Under the pieces are notes generated by a model that did not search any database, had not been told where the DNA came from, and worked only from the letters and a program-made list of their open reading frames with translations. A stretch of DNA of 64,000 nt from FEN-1297 sp963843605 (GTDB lineage Bacteria > Bacteroidota > Ignavibacteria > Ignavibacteriales > Ignavibacteriaceae): the NCBI GenBank assembly GCA_963843605.1, contig CAWJLA010000002.1, positions 372,001 to 436,000 of the forward strand. Direction: 5' to 3'. The position numbers and the translations under genes are program-made. This document shows, one piece after another, positions 37,390 to 46,170 of the stretch; within the stretch, counting starts at the first letter, position 1; each line of letters begins with the position of its first letter.

Positions 37390-38013
37390 TTATCTCTGAG
37401 CAAAAATAAAATTGTTTGCGGAATCTATTTCATCCTTGCTGATTGTATGTCCCATATTGCCGTATATCTTTAACATTACATCCGCGTCCATTTTTTTGAT
37501 AAGTTCCGAAGTCTCGTTTACCCTTTCTATCGGAACGTGCGGATCGGGATCGCTTGTTCCGATAAAAACAGGTGTCAGCCCGAAATCGCCTTTGTAGTTT
37601 TCGATATAAATTTTATCCCCGATTAATCCCCCGGTAAATGCCGCAACGCCTCCGTATTTGCGGGCATTACGCGTTGCAAATTCAAGAGTAAGACAACTGC
37701 CCTGAGAAAAACCGAGGAAATAAATATTCTCTGAGCTTATTCCCTCATCGTTGATATCTTTAACAATCTCCGAAATTAGATTCAACGCAGAATTAAGCCA
37801 GGGCTGATTTCTCTCGAGAGGCATAAGGAATGAATACGGATACCAGCTGTTATTTGTCGCCTGCGGGGCTACCAGCGCATAGCCTTCAACATTTAAATAT
37901 CCGGCTAACGAAAGAATGTCCTCCGCCGAAGCTCCTCTTCCGTGAAGCATGATCAGAGCTTTCTCAGCCTGATTTAAGGCAGACCCAGATGTAATTATAT
38001 TTTTTGTATGCAT
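37390..38013 (-). CDS. mhqD: Alpha/beta-hydrolase, carboxylesterase/phospholipase type (MhqD-like)
   Basis: This 207-aa cytoplasmic serine hydrolase has the nucleophile elbow GFSQGS (about 105-110), oxyanion region LHGRGASAEDIL (23-34), Asp in GTSDPDPHVP and catalytic His in YGNMGHTIS. It starts only 1 nt after the stop of the ring-cleaving dioxygenase gene, the same pairing as mhqO-mhqD in Bacillus, where the products protect against quinones. The gene symbol rests on that pairing and the fold, not on an alignment. Confidence 0.8.
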   Translation of the reverse strand: MHTKNIITSGSALNQAEKALIMLHGRGASAEDILSLAGYLNVEGYALVAPQATNNSWYPYSFLMPLERNQPWLNSALNLISEIVKDINDEGISSENIYFLGFSQGSCLTLEFATRNARKYGGVAAFTGGLIGDKIYIENYKGDFGLTPVFIGTSDPDPHVPIERVNETSELIKKMDADVMLKIYGNMGHTISKDEIDSANNFIFAQR

Positions 38014-38014
38014 G

Positions 38015-38968
38015 CTAACGGTAGTTGTCTATATTAATTTTTACAGGTTTTAAAATACTGTTAAGCTTTGCACGGTATTGTTCGTATTGAGGCGGAAGCT
38101 TCAATTCCTCTCCAAGGTTTTCGGGTTTTTCGTCTATTGCAAATCCCGGTGGAACAGTGGCTACTTCAAACAGAACACCGCCCGGTTCTCTGAAATAGAC
38201 AGATTTAAAATACTGTCTGTCTATTACCGGTGTTGGGTCTAGCATTCTGCCCGATATTTTATTTCTTACTTCTTTTTGAGTCTTTATATTGTCGGTGCTG
38301 AACGCTATATGATGCACTGTTCCGCCGCCGCCTAAAGATCGCAGGCTATCCGGCGAGCATAAAATATCAATATAATTTCCGGGCTTATCGGTTGCCGCGA
38401 ACCTGAACCTATTTCCTTTTTCCTTCAGCAGGACATGATCCATTTGTTCTGTTAATAAACCTGCCGTGCGTTCATAGCCTTCTTCCCAGATTTCCGCACC
38501 GTAAAATCCTTTGATTGAATTCTCCTGCGGAATATGACCGTAAGTAAAACCGGCACGCTTGTCCTTATCTGTAAACACGAGTTCCAGTCCGAGTCCGTCC
38601 GGATCTTCAAAGTAAATAACAACTTCTTCCCCGAATCGTTCATACGCATCTTTGAAATCCACATTAAACTTTTTAAGTCTCTTCTCCCAAAATCCTATTG
38701 AAGAGGAAGGCAAAGAAAAAGAAACGGTATTGAGCATCCCCTTACCGCGTCTGCCTTTCTGAATTCCATCGTACGGGAAAAACGTCAGTATGGTGCCGGG
38801 CTCTCCGGCTTCATTGCCGTAATAGAAATGATATATTTCCGGCGCATCAAAATTGACAGTCTTTTTAACAAGTCGAAGTCCGAGCACACCGGTATAAAAA
38901 ACTATGTTCTTAAGCGGCTCATCTGCCAATGCGGTAATGTGATGAATACCATTAATAAGTTTTACCAT
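38015..38968 (-). CDS. mhqO: Ring-cleaving dioxygenase, MhqO-like VOC protein
   Basis: This 317-aa protein has two VOC modules. The Fe ligands are suggested by GIHHITALADEP (His-8/9 region), VHHIAFSTDN (about 217-226) and Glu in YFREPGGVLFEVATVP. DPDGLGLELVF closes the first module. It matches MhqO-type extradiol dioxygenases of quinone/hydroquinone stress responses. It is cytoplasmic and first in an operon with the hydrolase gene. It lacks the MhqR regulator nearby. Confidence 0.88.
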   Translation of the reverse strand: MVKLINGIHHITALADEPLKNIVFYTGVLGLRLVKKTVNFDAPEIYHFYYGNEAGEPGTILTFFPYDGIQKGRRGKGMLNTVSFSLPSSSIGFWEKRLKKFNVDFKDAYERFGEEVVIYFEDPDGLGLELVFTDKDKRAGFTYGHIPQENSIKGFYGAEIWEEGYERTAGLLTEQMDHVLLKEKGNRFRFAATDKPGNYIDILCSPDSLRSLGGGGTVHHIAFSTDNIKTQKEVRNKISGRMLDPTPVIDRQYFKSVYFREPGGVLFEVATVPPGFAIDEKPENLGEELKLPPQYEQYRAKLNSILKPVKINIDNYR

Positions 38969-39058
38969 CTTTTTTTTCCAAAATATATTTTAATTTATTT
39001 TCTAATCACGTCTATAAAACTTAACGTACATGATGCCTTCAAAATTTTATTTCTTTAA

Positions 39059-39334
39059 TCAAAATTCCGCGAATGCATCGTCCGGATAACAATAAAGCCA
39101 TCTCTCTCCCGATTCAGCAGAGGAAATCACAGGATGGCCGCTTGCATGTGCGTGTTTTGTTGCATGCTGATTCGGTGAATTGTCGCAGCATAAAGTTGCT
39201 CCGCATTCCTGACATGTACGCAGGTGAAGCCATTCATCGCCGGTTTTTATGCATTCTTCGCATTCATGGCGTTTTGCAGTTTTTAAATTTTGAATACTGC
39301 CTATATGAGAACAGGGCGGGTCTTTCAGTTTCAT
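39059..39334 (-). CDS. UBP-type zinc-finger protein
   Basis: This 91-aa protein consists almost entirely of a ZnF-UBP domain: CSHIGSI near the start, HECEECIK, RTCQECGATLCCDNSPNQHATKHAHASGHP, and the ending ERWLYCYPDDAFAEF. Cys and His spacing fits the family. In eukaryotes this fold binds the free C-terminal Gly-Gly of ubiquitin. Bacterial copies are usually beside a cNMP/TrxR-like flavoprotein gene, as here (11 bp apart, same strand). Its bacterial ligand is unknown. Confidence 0.9.
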   Translation of the reverse strand: MKLKDPPCSHIGSIQNLKTAKRHECEECIKTGDEWLHLRTCQECGATLCCDNSPNQHATKHAHASGHPVISSAESGERWLYCYPDDAFAEF

Positions 39335-39345
39335 TTTCTTTTCCT

Positions 39346-41025
39346 TTATTCGTGAAGTATTTGATGTACCAGTGCAATTGCGATTGAACCTTCGCCCACT
39401 GCAGACGCAACACGCTTTATGCTCCCGCTGCGGACGTCGCCAACAGCAAAAACGCCGGGAAGACTCGTTTCAAGAATATGCGGAGGTCTGTTGAGAGGCC
39501 AGCGCGCAAATGCCAGTTCCTCTTGCAAAAGGTCGTTTCCAGTTTTAATGAATCCCTTTGTATCAAGCGCCAGGCAGCCTTCAAGCCAGCCTGTGTGCGG
39601 CACGGCTCCGGTCATAAAAAATACATGTTTTATATTTTTTTCAATTAAATTATCAGATTTTTTATTCCGCCATTTTACGCTTTCAAGATGATTTTTTCCT
39701 TCCAATGCAACTAATTCCGAGTTAGTCTGCAGATCAATCATAGGATTATCTTCAATGCGGCGGATGAGGTAACGCGACATACTTTCCGAAAGGCCGTTTG
39801 CTCTTACAAGCATATGAACCTTCTTAACATTTTGCGACAAAAACACCGCGGCCTGTCCGGCAGAATTCCCTCCGCCTACAATAATCACTTCTTCGCCGGT
39901 ACATAATTGCGCTTCCATTGCCGTTGCACCGTAATATATTCCGGCGCCTTCGAATCCCGTCATATTTTCAAAAGACGGTTTCCTGTACTTTGCACCGGTC
40001 GCAATAATAACTGCCCTGGTAGGCACTTTTTGACCGTTTCCAATATCTATCACATAAGGCTTGTTTTTGCATATTAGTTTCAGTGCTTCTCTTGCAACGG
40101 TTACCTGAGCTCCGAATTTCTGAGCCTGCGAATAAGCGCGAGCGGTTAATTCCTGTCCTGAAATTCCGGTGGGAAATCCCAGATAGTTCTCTATCTTTGA
40201 ACTTGACCCGGCTTGCCCTCCCGGAACATTTGATTCCAATACAAGCACATCCAGACCTTCGGAAGCCCCGTATACCGCGGCCGCTAAACCGGAAGGACCG
40301 GCACCCACAATTACTACATCCCGTATTTTATTTTCGTTAATCGATTCGTTAAATCCAAGGGTTTCGGCAATTTCCTGATTGTCGGGATTACGAAGTACGG
40401 TATTGCCGCGGTAAATAAGCACCGGTATGTCTTCCGATTCAACATTAAATTTATCCAATAGCTCCTGTACATCAGAATCGCGGTCAAGGTCTATGTAAGA
40501 ATAAGGATGTCCGTTCCTCGTAAGAAATTCTTTAACCCTAAGCGTACCTGCACAATGGTTCGATCCCATAAGTACTACATCGCCGAGGCCCTGCGCAATT
40601 AATTCCACTCTTCTTAAAATAAAAGCCCGCATAATAACATCACTGAGATCGGCGTCGGTCTGTACCAGAGAAAGCATTTTTTCACGGCTCAATTCAATTA
40701 CTTCTCCGCCTTTTGTAACCCTTACTTCAACAAGCGAAGGCCTTCCTGAAAGCATGTTTGTCTCGCCAGTGAACTGTCCCGGTTCATGCACTGCAACAAG
40801 CGTATCGCCTCCGGCGGAAGGCCGGATAATTTCAATTTGTCCTTTTGTCAACACAAAAAACGGCATTCCTCTTTCCCCGGCTCCTGCAAGGATTTCTCCA
40901 GTTTTAACTGCACGCACTCTGCCGTGAGCCGAAAGCCTGGCAATCTGCTGAGCGGTAAGAGTCGGAAACATTCTTTCTTCCTCAGACGGAAGTGTTACGC
41001 GCCGCTTAATCAGATTATCGTTCAT
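39346..41025 (-). CDS. cNMP-binding domain - thioredoxin-reductase-like flavoprotein
   Basis: This 559-aa protein has a cyclic-nucleotide-binding-type domain (about 18-140), a thioredoxin-fold insert (about 155-225, SNHCAGTLRVKEFL, with one Cys rather than CxxC) and a TrxR-like module with the FAD motif VGAGPSG (about 240) and NADPH motif VGGGNSAGQAA (about 388). At the place of the TrxR CxxC the sequence reads GATAMEAQLC, so the usual redox disulfide is missing. A final FAD-contact motif GVFAVGDVRSG is present. Electron acceptor and ligand are unknown. It is encoded immediately upstream of the UBP zinc-finger gene. Confidence 0.9.
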   Translation of the reverse strand: MNDNLIKRRVTLPSEEERMFPTLTAQQIARLSAHGRVRAVKTGEILAGAGERGMPFFVLTKGQIEIIRPSAGGDTLVAVHEPGQFTGETNMLSGRPSLVEVRVTKGGEVIELSREKMLSLVQTDADLSDVIMRAFILRRVELIAQGLGDVVLMGSNHCAGTLRVKEFLTRNGHPYSYIDLDRDSDVQELLDKFNVESEDIPVLIYRGNTVLRNPDNQEIAETLGFNESINENKIRDVVIVGAGPSGLAAAVYGASEGLDVLVLESNVPGGQAGSSSKIENYLGFPTGISGQELTARAYSQAQKFGAQVTVAREALKLICKNKPYVIDIGNGQKVPTRAVIIATGAKYRKPSFENMTGFEGAGIYYGATAMEAQLCTGEEVIIVGGGNSAGQAAVFLSQNVKKVHMLVRANGLSESMSRYLIRRIEDNPMIDLQTNSELVALEGKNHLESVKWRNKKSDNLIEKNIKHVFFMTGAVPHTGWLEGCLALDTKGFIKTGNDLLQEELAFARWPLNRPPHILETSLPGVFAVGDVRSGSIKRVASAVGEGSIAIALVHQILHE

Positions 41026-41317
41026 ATATATATCCGAATTAAAATTTTATATAAACTTTCCCGGGATTTATCATCAGGTAATTATAAAACGTACGATAAT
41101 GAAAAAATATTATATTAAATGTGACGCAATTACTTGCGATGGAAGAAGTGAAAGATATTCTTTTTAAATTAATAATCGGGATTTTACCGTAAAGCTGAAA
41201 ATAATTTCACGCTTTAATTCTGCATACGTTGTAATTGCCGCTATAAAGTATTCAACAGTTTCTAAATAAAACCGCGTACGGCAGAAAATTTAGATACAAT
41301 ATTAGCAGCTTTAAATA

Positions 41318-41728
41318 CTATTCTGTATTGGAATGCAGACCAACCCTGTTGCCCTCCGTATCAATAATTACGGCTATAAAACCGGCCATAATCTTTGTTT
41401 CGGGTACAAGTATTTTTCCCCCGGCCTTCTCTATTCTATCTAAAACATCTCCTACCGAAGGATTTGCATTAATATAAACAAGAGTGCCTTGATGGGACGG
41501 TTTTGCGCGGTTGTTTTTTACAAGTACGCCGGAAACCCGGCCTGAAGTTGCGCGGACGACATCGGGAGAAAACGGGAAAAATGTTATTTCTTCTTTGGTC
41601 TCTTCCATGTATTGCGTCTTCATTTTCATATCGAGAATCGTTTCATAAAATATTTTTGCCCGGGTCATATCAATTACCGGTATCTCGAACCAGCTTATGG
41701 CATTTGTCTCCTCAATTATTTTTTGCAT
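41318..41728 (-). CDS. VOC-family protein (glyoxalase-like)
   Basis: This 136-aa single VOC module starts AISWFEIPVIDMTRAKIFYETIL, has an internal GTLVYINANPSVGDVLDRIEKAGG (about 80-103), and ends FIAVIIDTEGNRVGLHSN. It matches the YdeA/lactoylglutathione lyase-related group and is cytoplasmic; the substrate is unknown. A GAAAGGAGAAAAA Shine-Dalgarno is seen upstream on the minus strand. It is 30 bp downstream of another VOC gene. Confidence 0.88.
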   Translation of the reverse strand: MQKIIEETNAISWFEIPVIDMTRAKIFYETILDMKMKTQYMEETKEEITFFPFSPDVVRATSGRVSGVLVKNNRAKPSHQGTLVYINANPSVGDVLDRIEKAGGKILVPETKIMAGFIAVIIDTEGNRVGLHSNTE

Positions 41729-41758
41729 TTTTTCTCCTTTCGGTTTTAAAACATTTTT

Positions 41759-42130
41759 TCATTTTACCGACGTTATCCACCACGTATTTCCGGCAGGATC
41801 TTTTACTCCGCCTGACCTGCCGTATGTTTGGTCTGACAGTTCGGTTACCGGAGTTGCTCCGGCATCAATTGCTTTTTTATAAGTATCATCAGCATTTTCG
41901 ACATATATAAATAAATTCGCAGGCTGAGATTTGTAATTCTCGTTTGCATCTGCAAACATAATCGTGCTTGTGCCGATTACTACTTCGCCGTGCCTGATAA
42001 TATCACCTTCTCGCATTATATTGTGTGTTTCTTCGGCGTCAAAAACTTTTTTTGTGAACGATAAGAATTCGGAAGCATGCCTGAGAATTAAATACGGTAT
42101 TACAGTTTGATAACCTTCAGGCAGTTCCAT
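41759..42130 (-). CDS. VOC-family protein (PhnB-like subgroup)
   Basis: This 123-aa module begins VIPYLILRHASEFLSFTKKVFDAE, has MFADANENYKSQPANLFIYVEN in the middle and the closing YGRSGGVKDPAGNTWWIT, a signature of the YdeQ/PhnB-type VOC proteins. It forms a likely operon with the VOC gene downstream (30 bp) and perhaps with the winged-helix gene upstream (39 bp). No function is assigned to the subgroup. Confidence 0.88.
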   Translation of the reverse strand: MELPEGYQTVIPYLILRHASEFLSFTKKVFDAEETHNIMREGDIIRHGEVVIGTSTIMFADANENYKSQPANLFIYVENADDTYKKAIDAGATPVTELSDQTYGRSGGVKDPAGNTWWITSVK

Positions 42131-42169
42131 TTTGTACTCCCTTCTAATTAAAATATGTTTGTTCTAAAT

Positions 42170-43261
42170 TTAAATTATATGGTATTTAACTTTTTTATCC
42201 ATGAATGCCCCTAGTTTACTAAATGCGATGTTTAATTTTTTTATTTCCTTCTTGTTATGAACCCGGAAAAATTCCGTTTCAAACTCTGCCACATTATTCT
42301 TAACCGTTCTTTTCCATAATCCCGAAACTTTTCCGTCAATTACTATAACCGGCCTGAATATCCCGTTACTTGAGACAGCTTTCTTAAGTTCATCGTATGG
42401 CATATAAACAGATCTGTCTTTATAACTGATAATGAATTCGTCGTAGGCAGGCAATAAATAAATATTACCTTCATCCGTTTCGGGATTAGCTGATTTATCG
42501 GGGAACAAATATGTTTTATTATCAATAATTTCCGATAAAAATTTTGGCTTAATCATCTCAACAGCGCTTCGGGCATCGGCTACGGATAAGCCTGACCACC
42601 AGGAAAAGTCGTTAACAGTTGCAGGAGAATGGCTTGAAAAATATTTTTGTGCAAGCTGCGCTAGCGATTCTTCCCTGTTTAATTTTTTTCCACCAGGCAC
42701 TCTTTCCTCTAATAATGCATAAGTCTGCTTTTTATTTATTGTCTTTCCGCTGCATATTAACTTGTTTAATTCCGCTCTCATAAAAATATGCGAGGCCCTG
42801 TTATTTCCGGTAGGTATATTAGACTTCCCCAGTTCGTTCACCAGTTCTTGGCGGGTCAAAAAGTTGCTGCGATATAATGCTTTTTCGATAACTGAATTAC
42901 ATTTTTTATAAACTTTTCCGTCAAGCTCAAGTTCACGGTCCCGTGATTTCATTGAAGCAATTATCCGGGGTGCGGTCAGATCGAGCATCCAATAGATATC
43001 TTCCGGGGAAACAAAATGCCACGTTGGTCTTAATACGTGCGTTCTTATTATTTCGCCTTTATCTGCTGAGGCGTTAATAGCCGCCTCCGTTGATCCGGGA
43101 GTTCTAATGCCTACGGCTAATTTGGCCATATTAAAATCCTGTGCTTGAATAGCTCCCATCCAGTTGACTAATTTTCCTGCCGAATCAAATTGGGGATTAC
43201 TAATCTGCTGATTTAACAGTCTTAATTCGGAAATATTTTTTTTGGTCATTTCGTTTTTCAA
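42170..43261 (-). CDS. Winged-helix DNA-binding-domain protein (HTH_42/YcaQ family)
   Basis: This 363-aa protein has the family opening ISELRLLNQQIS, then LVNWMGAIQAQDFNMAKLAVGIR, RTHVLRPTWHFVSPEDIYWMLDLTAPRI and a late LLPAYDEFIISYKDRS motif, typical of the AlkZ/YcaQ-like HTH_42 family. Some relatives are DNA glycosylases acting on interstrand crosslinks or alkylated bases; QxQ/D-type catalytic residues may correspond to the AIQAQD segment. It is 24 bp downstream of the MocR regulator gene, suggesting one transcript. Confidence 0.85.
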   Translation of the reverse strand: MKNEMTKKNISELRLLNQQISNPQFDSAGKLVNWMGAIQAQDFNMAKLAVGIRTPGSTEAAINASADKGEIIRTHVLRPTWHFVSPEDIYWMLDLTAPRIIASMKSRDRELELDGKVYKKCNSVIEKALYRSNFLTRQELVNELGKSNIPTGNNRASHIFMRAELNKLICSGKTINKKQTYALLEERVPGGKKLNREESLAQLAQKYFSSHSPATVNDFSWWSGLSVADARSAVEMIKPKFLSEIIDNKTYLFPDKSANPETDEGNIYLLPAYDEFIISYKDRSVYMPYDELKKAVSSNGIFRPVIVIDGKVSGLWKRTVKNNVAEFETEFFRVHNKKEIKKLNIAFSKLGAFMDKKVKYHII

Positions 43262-43285
43262 TTGATTACAAATCTATGATAATGC

Positions 43286-44779
43286 TCAGCTTTTTATCGT
43301 AAGTATCTTCTTTAAGAGTTTGACACCGCCGCTAATTTGATTTTTATTGAAAGCAGTATATCCTAAAACAAGTCCCGGTCTTAATTTAAATTTCAGTTCA
43401 TATTCTGAAAGCGGGTAAACAATAAGATTTTTTCCCCTGGCTAAAGCAGCAACTTTTTTATCATTATATTTTTCCGGAAGAAATCCGACAATATGCATGC
43501 CCGCCCCGGACGGATTTACCTCCAATAAGTCGCCGGTGTGAACTTTTAACTCATCAATTAAGAATTCCTGTCTTTCTTTATAAATCATTCTCATTTTTCT
43601 AATATGCCTGGTGAAGTATCCTTCTTCAATAAACTTTGCCAAAACAATTTGTTCGAATATCGGGCTTTGCCTATCGATAATAGATTTTACCACCGCAAAC
43701 GGATTTACCAAATCCGGCGACGGCAGTACTAAATAACCTAGCCTCAAACCGGGAAAAAGAACTTTGCTGAATGTGCCAATATAAATTACCCGTTTATATT
43801 TATCCATCCCCTGCAGCGAAGGAAGCGGAATTCCTATATACCTGAATTCGCTGTCGTAGTCATCTTCAATTATCCAGGCGCTGTTATTATTTGCGTATTC
43901 AAGTAATTTTAATCGTCTGGTTATACTCATTGTAGATCCCAGAGGAAATTGATGTGAAGGAGTAGTATAAATAATATCGGGCTTCGGATAATTTTTTTCT
44001 GCAAATTCAACGTCAATCCCCTCTCTATCAACCGGGGTCGGGAAAATATTAACATCGGCAGAAAGTATCGATGCCCTTGTTCCGAAGTAACAGGGATCTT
44101 CAAGCAAAACATTGCTGTCTTTCTTCAGCAATACACGGCTTATAAGATCTAGTCCCTGCTGCGAACCGTTAATAATAATGATCTGGTCTGCTATACATTT
44201 AACGGCTCTGTATGTTCTCAGGTATCCTGCTACAGCCTCTTTCAGCGGCATATATCCGGTTGAATTCTGATACCCGAATTGAAGGCGCGGAAAGGATGTA
44301 CCTGTTTTATTGATAATCTTCAGCCATAAATGAAAAGGAAACTCCTCAAGAGACGGAAGTCCGTTTTGAAACGGGATAATTTTATCAGCCATAGTATTCC
44401 GGTTAATTATTTCGACCGAACCGTAATACTTATCCAATTTTAAAGCGTGAATTTTATTTTTGTCTTTTTTAATCCCATAAGTTTTATCACCGGCAATAAG
44501 TTTGTCGGGAATGTCATCTGTTACATAAGTGCCGGCACCTACTTTTCCGGAAATGTAACCTTCAATAATTAATTGCTCAAAGGCTAGTACAACGGTATTT
44601 CGTGAAATATTAAGTTCAACTGAAAACGTACGGGTGCCCGGCAGTTTTTGTCCGCCTCTTAATCTTCCGTTAAGTATGGCTTCTCTCAGCAGAGAATATA
44701 ATTGTTTATAGAGCGGAACTCGGGAAGAAGGATCCAATTGAATACCGACGAGCGGCAGTTCTTCAATTTGTTTTGGCAT
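43286..44779 (-). CDS. MocR/PdxR-type transcriptional regulator (GntR HTH + aminotransferase fold)
   Basis: A protein of 497 aa from the ATG at 44779. The ORF is open to 44848, but 23 extra residues precede the conserved start, so the downstream ATG is preferred. The GntR winged helix has PLYKQLYSLLREAILNGRL and SVELNISRNTVVLAFEQLI. The class I aminotransferase-like domain has IINGSQQGLDLISRVL, EDPCYFG and the PLP lysine in YIGTFSKVLFPGLRLGY. It is divergent from an EamA exporter gene. MocR regulators commonly control a divergent neighbour, here probably that exporter. Confidence 0.9.
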   Translation of the reverse strand: MPKQIEELPLVGIQLDPSSRVPLYKQLYSLLREAILNGRLRGGQKLPGTRTFSVELNISRNTVVLAFEQLIIEGYISGKVGAGTYVTDDIPDKLIAGDKTYGIKKDKNKIHALKLDKYYGSVEIINRNTMADKIIPFQNGLPSLEEFPFHLWLKIINKTGTSFPRLQFGYQNSTGYMPLKEAVAGYLRTYRAVKCIADQIIIINGSQQGLDLISRVLLKKDSNVLLEDPCYFGTRASILSADVNIFPTPVDREGIDVEFAEKNYPKPDIIYTTPSHQFPLGSTMSITRRLKLLEYANNNSAWIIEDDYDSEFRYIGIPLPSLQGMDKYKRVIYIGTFSKVLFPGLRLGYLVLPSPDLVNPFAVVKSIIDRQSPIFEQIVLAKFIEEGYFTRHIRKMRMIYKERQEFLIDELKVHTGDLLEVNPSGAGMHIVGFLPEKYNDKKVAALARGKNLIVYPLSEYELKFKLRPGLVLGYTAFNKNQISGGVKLLKKILTIKS

Positions 44780-44909
44780 TGATTTATATAAAGGTTTTGA
44801 GCCGGTTAAAATAATCATTCTAAGATAATATGCAGTGACTGTTCTCAAAATGATTTTTAATTTTATATCACAACAAAAACTTATAAGTCCTATTACTCAT
44901 AATATAAAA

Positions 44910-44940
44910 ATGGACTCATCCGATTTTACAATAATGGCTC
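44910..44940. promoter_or_regulatory. Direct repeat, possible MocR operator
   Basis: ATGGACTC (from 44910) and ATGGCTC (from 44934) form an imperfect direct repeat about two helical turns plus a few bases apart, in the shared region between the MocR regulator and the EamA gene. Members of the MocR family often bind direct repeats. This is a suggestion without further support. Confidence 0.3.
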
Positions 44941-45074
44941 TTTCGGGAATACCTCTGTTGTATTAAATTTATATTGTCGATATGCTGATCAAAGACAAAA
45001 ATATCAAAATAAAAAATTGATCTAATTGAAAATTCGGTAGCAGGCTAATTTGCTTGTTTGTTATAGTGAGCGCA

Positions 45075-45145
45075 CCTGCCTACCGGACAGGCAAGATCGA
45101 AGGATGCCATTTTTTGAGTTGCCCTCGACTCCGCTCGGGATGACA
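45075..45145. repeat. Palindromic interspersed-type repeat unit
   Basis: It contains TGCCT-ACCGGAC-AGGCA at about 45077-45093 and CCTCGACTCCGCTCGGGATG at 45123-45142. The second motif and its complement are well known as scattered intergenic repeats in Bacteroidota and relatives. It lies in the MocR-EamA intergenic region; the rest of that region is AT-rich. Confidence 0.55.
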
Positions 45146-45233
45146 ACAGATATTTTAGAAAGATATAAGCAAATTAGCGCACTACCAAAAATTCTATTTG
45201 AAAATGTTCAGCAAATAATAATGGACTATTAAA

Positions 45234-46151
45234 TTGAAACTTAAACATTGGCTGGTTTTCATTTTACTCGGCTCAATCTGGAGTTCCTCATTTATGTGGA
45301 TTAAACTGGCATTACGTGAGGTTAATCCTGATGTACTGGTTGCATTCAGGGTATTTTTCGGACTGATCTTCGGAATAATTGTCCTTCTTATAATGAGAAT
45401 CCCACTTCCGCGGAATATCAAAACCTGGCGGCCGATTCTGATCCTGGGAATAACCAATCTTGCCGTACCGTTCTTTCTTATCTCTTGGGGTGAAAGATCG
45501 GTTGATTCTTCGGTAGCCGCAATACTCGACTCAACTGTTCCTCTGTTTACAATTTTTATTGCCCATTTTCTGCTTGATGACGATAAGATGACACCGCAAA
45601 AAATTTTCGGACTTCTTTTAGGATTTGCCGGGGTCGTTATACTGCTTAGTAAAGATATAGGTTCTTCTGCGGGAACGGTTCTAGGTCAGACTGCCATTAT
45701 CGTGGCGTCGGTTTTTTATGCAATCAGCGGAGTCTATGCGAGAAAGACTACACAAGACATTCCAGGAATTCTAAGAAGCACCGGACCGCTGCTTTCGGCC
45801 TCCGTAGTTATGTGGCTTGCTGTGTTTACCACCGAAAAGAATGTTTATATACCGACTTTGGAAATTACATGGATTGCATTGTTGTTTTTGGGAGTTATCG
45901 GATCGGGAGTAGCTTTTATACTGGCATATTATCTTATCCATCAAATCGGTCCGACGCGTACAAGTATGGTAACATATATATTTCCTCTTGGCGGAGTTGT
46001 TCTGGGAGTTATTTTTCTGCATGAAATCATTACATGGCAGTTGATAGTCGGCGGAATATTTATAGTATTAAGTTTAATGGTAACTAATCTGAATGTTTCC
46101 GGGAAAAAAGTATTCAAATTTATGAAAAACAGATTTCAAATTGATAAATAA
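45234..46151 (+). CDS. EamA/DMT-family exporter
   Basis: This 305-aa inner-membrane protein has ten hydrophobic helices in two EamA repeats (about 5-135 and 148-290). The start is probably TTG at 45234, giving MKLKHWLVFILLGSIWSSSFMWIKLALRE, the usual EamA opening with the WGSSF-type motif; no in-frame ATG lies nearby. The product exports or imports small metabolites; the substrate is unknown. It is divergent from the MocR regulator gene. Confidence 0.88.
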   Translation: MKLKHWLVFILLGSIWSSSFMWIKLALREVNPDVLVAFRVFFGLIFGIIVLLIMRIPLPRNIKTWRPILILGITNLAVPFFLISWGERSVDSSVAAILDSTVPLFTIFIAHFLLDDDKMTPQKIFGLLLGFAGVVILLSKDIGSSAGTVLGQTAIIVASVFYAISGVYARKTTQDIPGILRSTGPLLSASVVMWLAVFTTEKNVYIPTLEITWIALLFLGVIGSGVAFILAYYLIHQIGPTRTSMVTYIFPLGGVVLGVIFLHEIITWQLIVGGIFIVLSLMVTNLNVSGKKVFKFMKNRFQIDK

Positions 46152-46170
46152 AAACGGAAAGGATACTAAG

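Noticed and set aside
45050..45232. 60-codon plus-strand ORF before the EamA gene
   Set aside because: It runs through the palindromic repeat unit, its residue pattern is not protein-like and it ends directly before the EamA start; it is a by-product of the repeat.
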